Assembly: GCA_019914995.1 (NCBI GenBank)
Contig: CM034131.1
Span: forward strand, 5,488,501-5,552,500
Source of the DNA: Acanthochlamys bracteata
Lineage: Eukaryota > Streptophyta > Magnoliopsida > Pandanales > Velloziaceae
Direction of reading: 5' to 3'
DNA: 64,000 nucleotides
In this document: positions 17,401-29,385 of the stretch, in pieces
How the letters are laid out: every line of letters begins with the position of its first letter
How positions within the stretch are numbered: position 1 is the first letter of the stretch
Translations under genes and position numbers: made by a program
Notes under the pieces: model-generated
What the model was told of the DNA's origin: nothing
Seen by the model: only the letters and a program-made list of their open reading frames with translations
Database searches by the model: none

Positions 17401-19060
17401 TAATACACTTCAGTAGGGGGATGCCTAAAGGCATGACTTGGGTCCAAAACTTGATTCTCCAGCTGTTTATCTTACAATCTTCTGAAGCTTGATACAACTT
17501 GGTCAGCTATTTCCCCCATTCAACTTTAACTTCATTCTTGATGAGGTTCTCAGGATTTAGGAAATCTTCACCTGCAATCTGCGTCTGAGCAAAGCTTACC
17601 TATGTAAGTTTTCTTTATTCCATTCTTAAGTTGCTTCATCATACCTTTCAAGTCTGTCAGTGCAGCCTAACTATTCAAGGGTTTTGCATGATTTTTGCAT
17701 GTATATCTCATCTAGTAACCCTACCATATGAAGTTGAAATTATCACAGAAATGTTCTGACATGTCCATGGACTTTCTATTCTTAAATTTCCATCTCATAG
17801 GCTCCATAAGAAAGAACATAGTTGCTACTTTTTTAAGTGACTCGATGTATTAGTTCAACTGGTTGCAATCTGAACCACGACAAGCATAAGCATGAAACTC
17901 ATAAACTCCAACTGTCTTGAATTTGAATTTAGATCAGATATTATAGTTAGCTTCCCATATTGGGATAAGCTCATTATACATGGTTACTTCTGGAACTGCA
18001 TTCTGATATTAGATTATGTCCTAACTTGCTAAAGCTACAGCCTGTCTAGCCTTCTAGGGATGTCCTCTACTCACTCAAGCAACTAGGTTCACTAGAGGTT
18101 GTTGAAGTATAGACTTTTTCTTTTATCCGTGATACATGTGGTATGACATTGGACTTGTGAGATTAACTCTATGAATCAAGTCTTAATTAGAGGCTTTCTT
18201 CTTTTCCCTTTTTTAGAGAAGTTTAACGGGTGTGATGTTTTCCTTTGCCACATCCTTTTAAACATAATGGAAAGGTTGATATGGTTTTGTTCACGGCTAC
18301 ATGGCATAGCTTTGATCAAAGCCAGCATATCTGTACTTACATCAGTATCATGAAACGATATCGATAGCATAGCTGTGAAGCATAAGTACCAAATCAAAAA
18401 CTTTCTTAGTTACGACCAGGTTTTGTTTTGTCTCCAGATAGGCAGGTACTTCTACAAACCAATTTAATCTGTAAAAGACTCTCTCTTAACATTAGAAGTT
18501 CAGCAGGCATTATGGGACTGGATAAGGCCTCATGAGGACTTTTATACAGCTTACAGTACTGTTGGCTGCTCTGTCTTTCAGTAGTTTAAGAAAGGGGACG
18601 TTTTCTATTAGATGCTACCAACTGCTAGCTGTACTTCGATTAGTGGTATATTGGGGTCTTGACAATGATATAAAATACTTATACCTGTCTTCCTACAATG
18701 TCTCAAAGAAATTTTGAAGAGTGTATATTGAGATCTGCAATATAGCTTTTTTGAAGGGTAGAGTGGTTGGAAATTTGGATACTAAACATCTTTTTGTTGA
18801 GCATTTGTTACAGATATTGGTGGTCAGAGCCTCAGAGGTCCATATGCATGCTTAATATTCAAGCTTTTAGACAAAGTGCAGCTTGGCAACGATATGTTTC
18901 TGGACAAGTACTTCCTTTCCTAAATTCTGTTCTTTGGATGGATAAAACCTCACTTAGTTTATACCAATACTAGATAATGCCGTTAGAGCAGAAACTTCCT
19001 ACTAAAACCAAAATTGAGAATGCTAGTGAATCGATTAATAAGGGACAAAGATAATTCAAG
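14461..19060. other. Long stretch without a recognisable gene
   Basis: Base composition is ordinary for intergenic plant DNA. ORFs of 60-84 codons occur on both strands but none shows a domain, splice-linked partner or repeat relation that I can support. Unannotated noncoding RNA or old transposon remnants cannot be excluded. Confidence 0.35.
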
Positions 19061-19065
19061 TTACT

Positions 19066-19201
19066 TGAAACAATTGATGAAGAAAAATAATAATAGAATT
19101 GAATATGATTAATAATAATCACTAGAGTTTACACGTACAGATATTTACAGAGTACATATAATGGGCTTATCTCACATATAGCCCAATAATATAGTCCAAT
19201 A
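19066..19201 (-). repeat. 3' LTR of the copia element (136 bp, TA...CA ends)
   Basis: On the minus strand it starts TATTGGACT directly after the purine tract and ends TTGTTTCA at the target duplication. It aligns over its full length with 21364-21499. Confidence 0.88.
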
Positions 19202-19210
19202 TCCCCCCTC
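19202..19210 (-). other. Polypurine tract of the copia element
   Basis: Minus-strand GAGGGGGGA abuts the start of the 3' LTR, where plus-strand DNA synthesis is primed. Confidence 0.8.
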
Positions 19211-19214
19211 AAAT

Positions 19215-20795
19215 TTATGATAGGTCAAACAATATTAGTTTGTTCAATAATATTTGAAATCTCAGTGTCAGATGCGATTTTGTAAAGAAATCTACCAGTT
19301 GATCAGTAGAGGCAACATGTGGTAAAAAAATAGTACCTGACAGAAAATACTCACGAACGAAGTGACAGTCAATCTCAATATGTTTCGTTCGTTTATGAAA
19401 AACTGAATTGTCTGCAATCTGAATAGCACTCCGATTGTCACAATAACGAGGAGTAGCGTTTGCAAAAGTAACCCCCATATCAACAAATAATCTCCACACA
19501 TGAATAATCTCTCTTGTGGTAGCAGCCATAACGCGATACTCAGCTTCTGTTGAAGAACAAGCAACGACATCCTGTTTCTTACTGCGCCACGAAATCAATA
19601 AATCACCAATGAATAAGCAGAAACCTATAGTAGAACGTCTAGTGGTTGGATCACCAGCCCAATCTGAATCAGTAAAAGCTCGAAGCTCCAAATTAGATAT
19701 GGAAGACATAAACAAAGAGCGAGTAATAGTGCCTTGAAGATATCTGAGAATCCTGAGTAAAGCACTATAATGTGCTGATCGCGGTGCAGAAACAAATTGG
19801 CTGACCACACTTACAGCATGAGAAAATCTGGCCTAGTCATACAAAGATAGACAAGCTGACCGCACAAATAAGGAGTGATCTTGAGAACTCTGCTGAAATC
19901 CGACCTCTGTAATAGCACGACGAAAACACTCAAATCAAGCTCTAGGAACCCGTTTGAGTCCATAAATAGCACGACGAAGACGACATACATGATCTGGAGG
20001 AGTAGAAAGACCTGGAGGTGGCTGCATATAAACAACCTCCGATAATGTACCATGAAGAAAAGCATTCTTCATATCCATCTGATAAAGAGGTCGCTGACGT
20101 ATAGCGGCAACTGCCAATAAAGTGCGAATAGTAGTCATCTGGGTAATATGAGCAAATGTCTCATCATAATCAATCCCATGCTCCTGAGTAAAGCCTCTGG
20201 CAACAAAACGAGCCTTATGCCTCTCAATTAAACTATCAGGTCGATATTTAACCTTACAAACCCATTTGCAACTGATAGGCTGTACTCTCTCCGGTAATGG
20301 AACTACATTCCAAGTATCTGTCTGTTGAAATACACGAAATTTCTCTGTCATTGTCTCTCGCCACTAATGATACTGAATTGCCTCTTGGTAAGAATTAGGT
20401 TCACAAGTAGTATGGATAGTAGTAAGAAATGAATGAAACTGTGGAGAGTAGGAGGTGAATGTGGCAAAATCAAACCTATTAAGCGGGCCTGAACAATCTG
20501 GTGTAAAACGAATAGGAGGACGATGAGGACATTGTGTCTGACGAACAAGTGGTGGTGGAGATGTAGATAAACTGGATATTGGTAAAATTGCAGAAGAATG
20601 GGAAGGATCCTCGCTAGCCAGCGTTTGTGTCGTTGAAGAAGGGGCGGTATCAATAGAGAAAAGTAATGGAGTAGGATCTATAGACATGTGAGAAGAGTGA
20701 GATGAACTGAATGAAAGAGAATGTGATGGTGTTAGAAATTGAACATCAGGAAGTGAAGAAGAAAAATAAGGAGAGTCTTCAAAAAAAGTACTCAA
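19215..20795 (-). pseudogene. copia pol remnant: reverse transcriptase and RNase H
   Basis: Minus-strand reading gives, in order: a Ser/Pro-rich linker that follows integrase in copia polyproteins (20795-20364), the start of reverse transcriptase (20351-19935) with DTWNVVPLP, CKWVCKVKY, HKARFVARGFTQ and MDMKNAFLHG, and a join at GLKR to a later segment (about 20065-19811) with TRPDF. RNase H follows (19808-19215) with LRAFTDSDWAGD, STEAEYRVMAA and DNRSAIQIADN. These are diagnostic copia motifs. The stretch with the catalytic YVDD box is deleted, and frames change between segments, so no active enzyme can be made. gag, protease and integrase core are absent. Confidence 0.88.
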
Positions 20796-21351
20796 AGAAG
20801 ACGACGTCCACGAAGAATAATTCTAACTGAAACAGCCCATTCCGCCCAATCATCAGCAGTACTTAAAGAAAAATCCGTAGATGTCGGTAGAAAGTCCCGA
20901 AAAAACTCAGACGAAAGCATCACCAAAATAAATAAATAAATAAATAAATATATATATATATTTAGGTGAAATAGACCGGGCCTAGAGATCGGGCCGGGCT
21001 GGCCCGATGCAAGCAAGCGGGGGCGACTGCAGCGGCGGCAGCAGGCGATGTCGACTATGAAGAAGAGCAGCGACGACGAACAGCGGAACGACGATAGCGG
21101 CGGCAGCGGTGAACGACGATAACGGCGAACGATGATAGCGGCGGCTGCGGCGAACGAAGACGACGATAGCGACAACGGCTGGAGAAGACGTTGGTTGTAG
21201 GCGGCAGCGACAACGAATCCGGCAGTGGTGGCGCTAGGGTTTGAAATTTTTTTATTTTTATTTTTTTATAATTTTTTTTTATGAAGATAAAAAATTGAAA
21301 AGAAAAGAATCAATTATGTGTAGAGAAAAAAAAATTTTCAAAATTCAACTT

Positions 21352-21363
21352 GGTTCTATACCA
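21352..21363 (-). other. Primer-binding site of the copia element
   Basis: Minus-strand TGGTATAGAACC directly follows the 5' LTR; it resembles the initiator tRNA-Met site TGGTATCAGAGC with a few changes. Confidence 0.65.
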
Positions 21364-21499
21364 TGAAACAATTGATGAAGAAAAATAATAATAGAATTGA
21401 ATATGATGAATAATAATCATTAGGATTTACACGTACAGATATTTATAGAGTACATATAATGAGCTTGTCTCACATATAGCCTAATAATATAGTCCAATA
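21364..21499 (-). repeat. 5' LTR of the copia element (136 bp, TA...CA ends)
   Basis: Starts TATTGGACT at 21499 and ends TTGTTTCA at 21364, immediately followed by the primer-binding site. A TATA-like TATAAATA lies on the minus strand near 21450. Confidence 0.88.
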
Positions 21500-21504
21500 T
21501 TACT

Positions 21505-23065
21505 GAAACATACTGTTTGTGAATCACATTTGGTTCAGCCATTTCACTTGGTAGGATAGCACTTTAGTTTTTTATATCCATCAACTTTTAGACGAGCTAA
21601 TAATCAAGTGTATGTGTCCTTCCCTTCAGAACATTTGCTAAAGAAATTCAAATTAGTAATCAGTGACCCTAAAAAGTTTCTCTATAGAATGTCACAGGTG
21701 TTCAGCCTTGCTTGATTTGCCATTCCAGCAACATAATTAAATTACATACTTATTAAAATTTATTAAATTGAATCTTGATCAACAAAATTGACATTTCGTC
21801 ATGGTTATTAAAATTCTAATTTAAATCTTAATATTTTACGGTTTTACAATTTTGCATCAACAAATGATCCTACTTTACACAAGATCTTATTTTATATAAA
21901 ATCGGAGTAAGATTCCAATCTTAATTCTAAAATCTTTAAGATCTCAATCTTACCTACGATCTTACGATTCAGCTTATGAGAAATCTTCATAAATCAGGAG
22001 AGCTTTCTGTGGTTTTAAGCGAAGCTGGAATAGCTAGAAAAGATTCGTCGTTCATTTGTAGTAGGTGCGGTAGTGGTTGATTTATTCTGCAAGGGGTTTG
22101 TTTTGAGACCAACAAATTATTTGATGAGATCGAGAGCAGAGTTCGAAGATGTGAGCAGTGCAATGAGAATGGTTTGGTAAAATGCTTTCAGTGTTCTTTT
22201 TGTTGAAATTATTGATAATATGAAAGTCGTTTGGTTTTTCAAATTTCGTAAAAAGAAGAGAACCGACCATACATATGATTCTTACAAATTATTAATAGGA
22301 TTTGAGTTTGTAAAAAGGAGATTTGGATTATTTTTGTTCTCTTTATTTTGAGGCAATAAAGACGATTATTTGTCGCCTAGTTGATTAATCACATAAGACA
22401 TTGAGTTTTTTATATATGAGTATAAGTGTGTATTTATAAAATAATGATATAGTCTGTAAAGAGGTTGTGATAATGAGTTAAATAGATTATAAGAAATTGT
22501 TAATGATATAGTTCATCTGAACTACAAAGATAAACATTGTTAATTTATTACAATCGGATTAAATATAAGAAAAATTATGTTTTGAATTTTAGAAATTTTA
22601 ATAAATACAATCTAAAATTTTACAAATATTAAAAAATTTTATAAAAAATTATCGATAAGTAAATTTTTACGATCTTATTTAAAATTTCGATTTTATTATC
22701 CTATACAAGCAAAACGAATCTATCTAAAATTCAGATCTTAACAACCTTAAGCTTCGTCATTGCTTCAAAAAGGATCATTTGTTAAAGATGTTAGCTATCC
22801 TACATGTTCCCTACCTTATGTTCTTCCTTTAGTAAAGCTTCATTCCTGGAATCCCATCCACTCATGCAACTTAATTGTATAAGACTGGGGATTAGCTACC
22901 TATGTTTTAGCAGATGACATTACATTTGATTAGTAGTTGACAACTCAGACTTGCTCATGTCAGAATATCATTGTATATTGGTTTAGTGATACATATAACT
23001 GTCAGAGATTGGTTTACTAACATATTTTGTCCTGTCTTAAACATCCTAATCATTTAATACAAACT
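21505..23065. other. Intergenic region between two retrotransposons
   Basis: AT-rich. 21880-21990 and 22640-22745 share AAGATCTTA/GATCTTACGA-type phrases and might be the ends of an old TIR element, but I could not pair them convincingly. No gene is supported. Confidence 0.3.
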
Positions 23066-23070
23066 GAATG

Positions 23071-23687
23071 TGTTACGGAGGCGGTGCAAGAGAGGAGTGA
23101 GCTCCCACAAGAATTGGAGCATTCTGCTGTTGCTATTGACAGAAGGAACAACCAAACAGAGAGGAGGCAAGAAACTATTAAGAAACAAGTGTTGACAGAA
23201 CTCGTCGGAAGACCTCGCCGGAGCCGGAGGCTGATGGACAAGTGTCAGGGATGCCCAGGGTGTATCACTGGAGGTCACGGAAGCAGTGGCACCAAAGCTT
23301 AGACAGTTGGCTTGAGATAGCAGTTGGGTGCAACTCATGGCAGCCAAGGCACCTTTGAATAGTGTCTTGGACGCCAATTGATCTGCACCCAGATGCAGAT
23401 TTGTGGCATCCATATGCCATATAGGAGTTTAACTCTAATAGGGAGTCTTTTTGTTTTTTTAGTTTAATTAGAATAAAACTTCCTTATGGAAGAGTTTATC
23501 TTTTATTAGAATTTCAAGTAATGAGTATCTCTTATGTTATAAATAAAGAAAGCATGACCTAGGAGAGAGGCATGCATGATTGAGTTTCTTATATTCTCCG
23601 CAAGTTCATCTATTCCTTCCCTTGTTTCTACTGATCCTACCTTGATTCGTCTTCCCTCCTCTCACCTTGTTCACTGAAATCATATCA
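23071..23687 (+). repeat. 5' LTR of the Ty3/gypsy element
   Basis: Starts TGTTACGGAGG and ends ATCATATCA, a TG...CA terminus. It contains a TATA box and the duplicated 3' tail of the gag-pol frame (23071-23302). Confidence 0.95.
23538..23545 (+). promoter_or_regulatory. TATA box of the Ty3 5' LTR
   Basis: TATAAATA about 150 bases before the end of the LTR; the same motif sits in the 3' LTR near 28857. Confidence 0.6.
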
Positions 23688-23689
23688 TT

Positions 23690-23702
23690 TGGTATCAGAG
23701 CC
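23690..23702 (+). other. Primer-binding site (initiator tRNA-Met)
   Basis: TGGTATCAGAGCC starts two bases after the 5' LTR and is an exact match to the standard plant initiator tRNA-Met primer site. The gag start codon follows immediately at 23703. Confidence 0.92.
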
Positions 23703-26700
23703 ATGGAAGATTTCAACACAATGGCACCCGGAACACCGAACTCCATCACTTCGCCTCCATCAATAGATCCTGGGAATTTTTTGAGAGTTCCCCCAACACC
23801 GGAACCACATCCATCGCTGAACGTTGGGGCAGAACCAGAATTGCGAGAGCAATTCAATTTCATGGCGGCAAATTTTACAAGTTGTATAGCAAGACTAACG
23901 GCGAACCTTCCGGAGATGCAACGTGTGGTGAATTCATTAGGTAGAACACAACAAACCACTCCTAGGGCCGTCACTACACCTCCAACCCACTCACCCGATA
24001 CCCTTCTACCACCCACATTGAACCAACAATCGAATACGCAGATGTACTGTCCCGAAAATCTACAAAACCCCACTAGCCTACCATCTTCTTCATACATAGC
24101 ACCGATTCCAATCAATACAACTCAACCCAACCCTTCACAGTACCCACTGCCACCACTTCTACCAATGCCAAAACCACAAAATCTCCTACTAGAGGAAGCG
24201 GTGACAAAACAACCACCCAATGACTCTACCCTTCCCACAAGGATTTCCCCCAATTCCACCCACGTACAGCAGCTGCATATGGCAAGTTCCCCTTAGCATA
24301 TAACAAACCAGTCCCAATCTTCTTTGAATATCAAAGACTTGCATCAACAATTGCCAAGAGATAGACACAAATTTCCCTACTTTGATGGGTCTAAAGTGAA
24401 CGAATGGATTTATTCGGTGGAAAAATACTTCAAATATTATCGAACATCAATAGATGATCGTATCTCAATTGCTCCGATGTATTTCCAAGATGAGGCCAAT
24501 AGATGGTATCAAAACTATGAAATTGATAGACCACATCATTCATGGGAACAGCTGAAAGAAGCCCTTATCCAACGGTTCGGTAATACAGCCTTTGGACATC
24601 CAAGTTTTGCTCTCAAACAACTAGTGCAAACCAGCTCAGTGGCCGACTATCAGACTGCGTTTGAAGACCTATGCGCCAGGTTGCCACTGGCGGCAGAGGA
24701 AGACCTTATCGGCAGCTTCTGTGGGGGACTTTTCAAGCACATAGCAATTGATGTAATGGCCAGTAGACCCACTTCATTGCAGGAAGCCTTTAAACTTGCT
24801 CGAATTTTTGAGCAAAAAGGGAACCTGAGCCAACTTACATCACGATCGGGGCGCTTCCAGTCCACTTGCAATGACTGGAGTACATAGAAAACAGTGACGA
24901 ACATCCTAAGCCAGAGCTTCCAGCATACTGGATCGCCAGCTTCTTCCAATACTGCTGCCCGACCTCGTACTTCTGGTCTTAGTGTATCTGACATCGATGC
25001 TCGAAAGGCAAAAGGATTATGTTTTTATTGTGATGCAAAATATGAGAGAGGCCACAGGTGTAGCTCAAAAATTTATTCCATTGCGGGACATGAAAATGAG
25101 GAGAGCGAGGAAGAATGTTGTCCTGACACAGAGGGACAGAACCTCACTGAAGATGCAACCTTGTCTTTAAGTGCTATACATGGTATCGTGGGTCCACAAA
25201 CCATTCGAGTATTAAGCAAGATCAAAAAGCAAGAGGTCTTTATTCTCATAGACTCGGGGAGCACTCATAATTTCATTACAGAACGGCTTGCAAAATATCT
25301 ACAACTTCAAGGTGCGCCTGTTCGAACAGTCCACGTTGAGCTCGCTGACGGGAGACTGCACTCTATTGAGGTAATGTACAAAAATATTCCTCTTGCAATT
25401 GAAGGAATTCACCTGCAGGTGGATGCATACCCCTTTCCATTGGGTGACATGGATTTGGTCCTAGGAATTCAGTGGCTGGCAAGCTTAGGAAAGGTGGTCT
25501 GTGACTGGAAGGCATCAGAAATGGAATTTTCCTTGTCTGGCAAACGGGTTGTTTTAAAAGGGATTAGAGAGGGAGGTGTTTCCAGACTGACGTGCCTAAG
25601 CCACACTTCTACTCTATGTTCTGTGCGAATTATTCCAGCAGAAGAACCCTTCTCGGAGATCAATTCTGTGCCTAATGACTTGCAGTCATTGCTGGACAAG
25701 TATGCTCCTGTTTTTCGGTCAGCTATAGGATTGCCACCAAAGTGCTCATTGGATCATGCAATAACATTGGTACCTGATGCTGCCCTTACAAACGTAAGGC
25801 CTTATCGATATCCATACATTCAGAAAGCAGAAATAGAGAGGACGGTCAAGGAGATGCTTGAACAAGGTATTATCAAACCCAGCACTTCTACGTTCTCCTC
25901 GCCTGTTTTGTTAGTTAAGAAGAAAGATAGCACTTGGAGGTTTTGCGTAGACTACAGGGCCCTCAATGCAATTACTATCAAAGATAAGTTTCTTATACCT
26001 GTTATAGATGAACTCTTAGATGAGTTGCACGGTGCAAAAAATTTTTCCAAACTTGATCTTAAGTCCGGGTACCATCAAATTAGAGTCAAGGAGGAAGACA
26101 CGCATAAGACTGCGTTTAGAACCCATGATGGCCATTATGAATTCTTGGTTATGCCCTTCGGATTGACTAATGCCCCAGCTACATTCCAGGCTATCATGAA
26201 TGATATATTTAGACCCTTCCTTCGGCGCTTTGTGTTAGTATTTTTTGATGACATTCTTGTTTACAGTTCCTCTTGGCAAGAGCATTTGGAGCATCTTGCC
26301 ACTGTGTTTTCTGTTTTACAGCAACACAAGCTTCAAGCAAATTTATCAAAATGCCAATTTGGATGTAAGAAACTTGAATACTTGGGCCATTTGGTTTCAG
26401 CAGAGGGCATCTCAGCAGACCCTTCTAAGGTGAAGGCAATGATGGCTTGGCCTGTGCCTAATTCCCAAACTGCTCTAAGGGGCTTCTTAGGTTTAACGGG
26501 TTATTACCGTCGATTTGTTAAGGACTATGGCAAGATCGCTGCACCTCTCACTGAACTTTTGAAGAAGATTTCTTTTTCTTGGTCATCAGATGCTCAGGAA
26601 GCCTTCTTAAAGCTCAAGGACGCTATGACATCTACACCAGTGCTAGTGCCTCATGATTTCTCTAAACCGTTTGTAGTTGAAATTGATGCATCTGGAAGGG

Positions 26701-28622
26701 GTATTGGAGCAGTCTTGTCACAAGAAGGAAGACCAATCTCATTTTTTAGTAAGTCACTATCTTCTATAGCAGCAAGCAAGTCAACATATGAGAAGGAGCT
26801 GTTGGCATTAGTGTTAGCTGTCTAGAAATGGCGGCCATATTTGCTAGGTAATCGTTTTATCATCCAAACCGATCACCTAAGCTTAAAGTACTTGTTGGAG
26901 CAACGTATCACTTCAGTTGCCCAGCAAAAATGGCTTGTTAAATTAATGGGGTATGATTACCAAATCATATACAAAGCGGGCAAGGAAAATATTGTTGCAG
27001 ATGCCTTGTCGCGCTGTCAGGAAGCCTCCTGTGCTGCCATAACTATTTTGCAATCGTCCTTCTGGGATGATTTAAGACAAGCACAGTCTAAGGACTCGGT
27101 TGTTCAGAGTCTTCTTCAATCAGTGGGTACCAAGGAGCATCAAGAGCTGTCCACCGTACAAGGATTACTATGTCATAGTGGCCGCTTGTGGATTCCGGAT
27201 GACAAGGCATTGAGGCATCAAATTTTATTTGATGCTCATAACTCGGCAGTGGGAGGGCATGGTGGACAGTTTCGAACGTATAAGAGAATTAGCCAACAAT
27301 TTTATTGGCCAAGACTTTCAAAGGATGTTCAGCTCTATATTAAGGGGTGCATCACTTGTGCAAAAGCTAAGTCACTGTCCTTAAAGCCAGCAGGGTTGCT
27401 TCAGCCCTTGCCTATTCCTGAAAAACTTTGGAGCGATATCTCAATGGATTTCATCGAGGGACTGCCCTTATCAGAGGGCCGAGATGTTATTTTAGTGGTG
27501 GTGGATCGCCTTTCCAAGTTTGCTCATTTCATTCCCTTGAAACACCCATATACGGCTGCTCAAGTTGCAGCTGCCTTTACCAAGGAAATTATTCGTTTAC
27601 ATGGTGCCTCCAACACTATTGTATCGGATAGAGATCCTATATTTCTGAGCTCAATGTGGCAAGAGTTTCATAAGTTACAAGGAACAACGTTGCACCATAG
27701 CACCGCATACCATCCACAGTCCGATGGGCAATCGGAGGTAGTGAATCGCGGACTTGAGACTTATTTACGTTGCTTCACGGGAGAGCACCCAAAACAGTGG
27801 ATGCGCTGGCTGCATTGGGCCGAATTTTCTTATAACACAAGTGTTCACTCCAGCGCTAACATCAGTCCCTTCGAGGCAGTCTACGGGCAACCCCCTCCTC
27901 CACTGATTTCGTATGCATCGGGGCCTATTCGAATAGATGAGTTGGGGCTACAATTGCGGGAACGCGATGCTATCTTAAAGGATTTAAAGTTTCATCTACA
28001 ACGGGCTCAAATGAGGATGAAACAGAAAGCTGATGCACATCGTCAAGAGCTGGAGTTTGCAGTAAACGATATGGTCTTTCTGAAACTCCAGCCTTATCGT
28101 CAAGCTTCGGTGGCTGCTAGGAAGTTGCATAAATTGCGATATCGCTATTATGGTCCATTTAGGATCACGGCACGTATTGTTGGTCCAGTGGCTTATCGCT
28201 TAGAACTTCCTCCAACATCTCGTATCCATCCAGTTTTTCATGTTTCTCAACTGAAGGACGCTCGTTTTGTGCCCCTTAATTTTTCCAGTGTCCTACCTGA
28301 TCAGCTCCTACCAGAGACAATCACTCCTTCAGCGGCTACGTCGTGGGCGCAAAGACTCGAGGACGAGTCCTTTCTTGGAGGGGAAGGGAATGTTACGGAG
28401 GCGGTGCAAGAGAGGAGTGAGCTCCCACAAGAATTGGAGCATTCTGCTGTTGCTATTGACAGAAGGAACAACCAAACAGAAAGGAGGCAAGAAACTATCA
28501 AGAAACAAGTGTTGACAGAACTCGCCGGAAGACCTCGCCGGAGCCGGAGGCTGACGGACAAGTGTCAGGGATGCCCAGGGTGTATCACTGGAGGTCAGGG
28601 AAGCAGTGGCACCAAAGCTTAG
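23703..28622 (+). pseudogene. Ty3/gypsy gag-pol polyprotein, one frame with three in-frame TAG codons
   Basis: The whole polyprotein lies in one frame from ATG 23703 (after the primer site) to TAG 28620. Domains: Pro-rich N-terminus; gag capsid (24324-24887; WIYSVEKYFKYY); zinc knuckle (CFYCDAKYERGHRC near 25017); aspartic protease (LIDSGSTHNFI near 25245); reverse transcriptase (about 25800-26430; catalytic FFDDILVYS near 26242); RNase H (EIDASGRGIGAVL; later TDHLSLKYLL); integrase zinc region (H..H..C..C, 27236-27360) and D,D,E core (SMDFIEGL, SDRDPIF, NRGLE). A C-terminal tail extends into the 3' LTR; no clear chromodomain was seen. In-frame TAGs at 24294, 24885 and 26823 interrupt it; the last falls in RNase H before KWRPYLLG, where relatives have Gln. 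No full polyprotein is expected without stop readthrough. Confidence 0.93.
28377..28390 (+). other. Polypurine tract of the Ty3 element
   Basis: GGAGGGGAAGGGAA directly precedes the 3' LTR. It also encodes part of the polyprotein, since the frame reads through into the LTR. Confidence 0.85.
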
Positions 28623-29006
28623 ACAGTTGGCTTGAGATAGCAGCTGGGTGCAACTCATGACAGCCAAGGCACCTTTGAATAGTGTCTTGGGCGCCAATTG
28701 ATCTGCACCCAGATGCAGATTTGTGGCATCCATATGCCATATAGGAGTTTAACTCTAATAGGGAGTCTTTTTGTTTTTTAGTTTAATTAGAATAAAACTT
28801 CCTTATGGAAGAGTTTATCTTTTATTAGAATTTCAAGTAATGAGTTTTTCTTATGTTATAAATAAAGAAAGCATGACCTAGGAGAGAGGCATGCATGATT
28901 GAGTTTCTTATATTCTCCGCAAGTTCATCTATTCCTTCCCTTGTTTCTACTGATCCTACCTTGATTCGTCTTCCCTCCTCTCACCTTGTTCACTGAAATC
29001 ATATCA
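28391..29006 (+). repeat. 3' LTR of the Ty3/gypsy element
   Basis: Same ends as the 5' LTR. The gag-pol reading frame continues 232 bases into it and stops at 28620-28622. Confidence 0.95.
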
Positions 29007-29385
29007 GAATGATTCTTATTTTCGTTTTTTGGTTAGATTTTTCAATGCTACGATCAAGAGTTAAAACACTTCCAGTCAATGTGAAATGTTTTATGAATTA
29101 TTTTTATGCGTTAAATTGGATTTTGAGCTTGAGGTGCACTCAGACTTCGACGATTTCATGCAACAAGTGATATACTTGGGCATGCTGCGAATTCTTCATT
29201 TTTTCAATAGCTTTTACAGGAGCCTCAGAATAATATTCAATCCTTCTTCGTTTTTTAATAGCTTTTTCTGTTTCTTGTTTCTTCACATCTTATTCCTTTC
29301 CCTGCCTTTTGTTATTCCATCAAAGAAAATTCTTCAAATTCTTGTGCGGTTAGCGAAATATCAAATCAAATTAAAACAAATAAAA

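Larger units (their letters stand above)
19066..21499 (-). mobile_element. Ty1/copia LTR retrotransposon, internally deleted, with 5-bp target duplication
   Basis: The 2434-bp element is bounded by identical 5-bp duplications TTACT (19061-19065 and 21500-21504) and two 136-bp LTRs. Minus-strand order: 5' LTR (21499-21364), primer site TGGTATAGAACC (21363-21352), a GC-rich leader/gag remnant (about 21240-20800), the linker before reverse transcriptase, reverse transcriptase, RNase H, purine tract GAGGGGGGA (19210-19202), 3' LTR. Most of gag, protease and integrase are missing. The LTRs differ at about 8 of 136 positions, so this insertion is older than the Ty3 element at 23071. It cannot move by itself. 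Confidence 0.9.
23071..29006 (+). mobile_element. Full-length Ty3/gypsy LTR retrotransposon with 5-bp target duplication
   Basis: The 5936-bp element is flanked by GAATG on both sides (23066-23070 and 29007-29011). Order: 5' LTR, primer site, one gag-pol frame, purine tract, 3' LTR. The two LTRs (617 and 616 bp) differ at 10 positions plus one 1-base indel, about 1.6%. At the commonly used plant rate of 1.3e-8 per site per year that is about 0.6 million years (inference). The coding frame is closed by three in-frame TAG codons but has no frameshift, so it is a recent, structurally complete but probably non-autonomous copy. Confidence 0.96.

Noticed and set aside
14461..19060. tRNA or other structured RNA genes
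   Set aside because: I looked for A/B-box-like pairs and cloverleaf ends and found none convincing by eye; a tRNAscan/Infernal run would decide.
20792..21175. 127-codon minus-strand ORF in the copia element
   Set aside because: Mostly low-complexity Ser/Arg from GC-rich repeats; only its last part (DDWAEWAVSVRI) might be a gag remnant. Too weak for a separate gene call.
24294..24887. Programmed stop readthrough as the sole explanation of the gag-region TAGs
   Set aside because: A third TAG inside RNase H cannot serve a gag/pol boundary, and gag itself is split by two stops; decay explains all three. Kept only as an alternative.
28301..28733. Minus-strand ORFs in the Ty3 LTRs (also 23050-23413)
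   Set aside because: Antisense shadows of the gag-pol tail encoded in the LTR.
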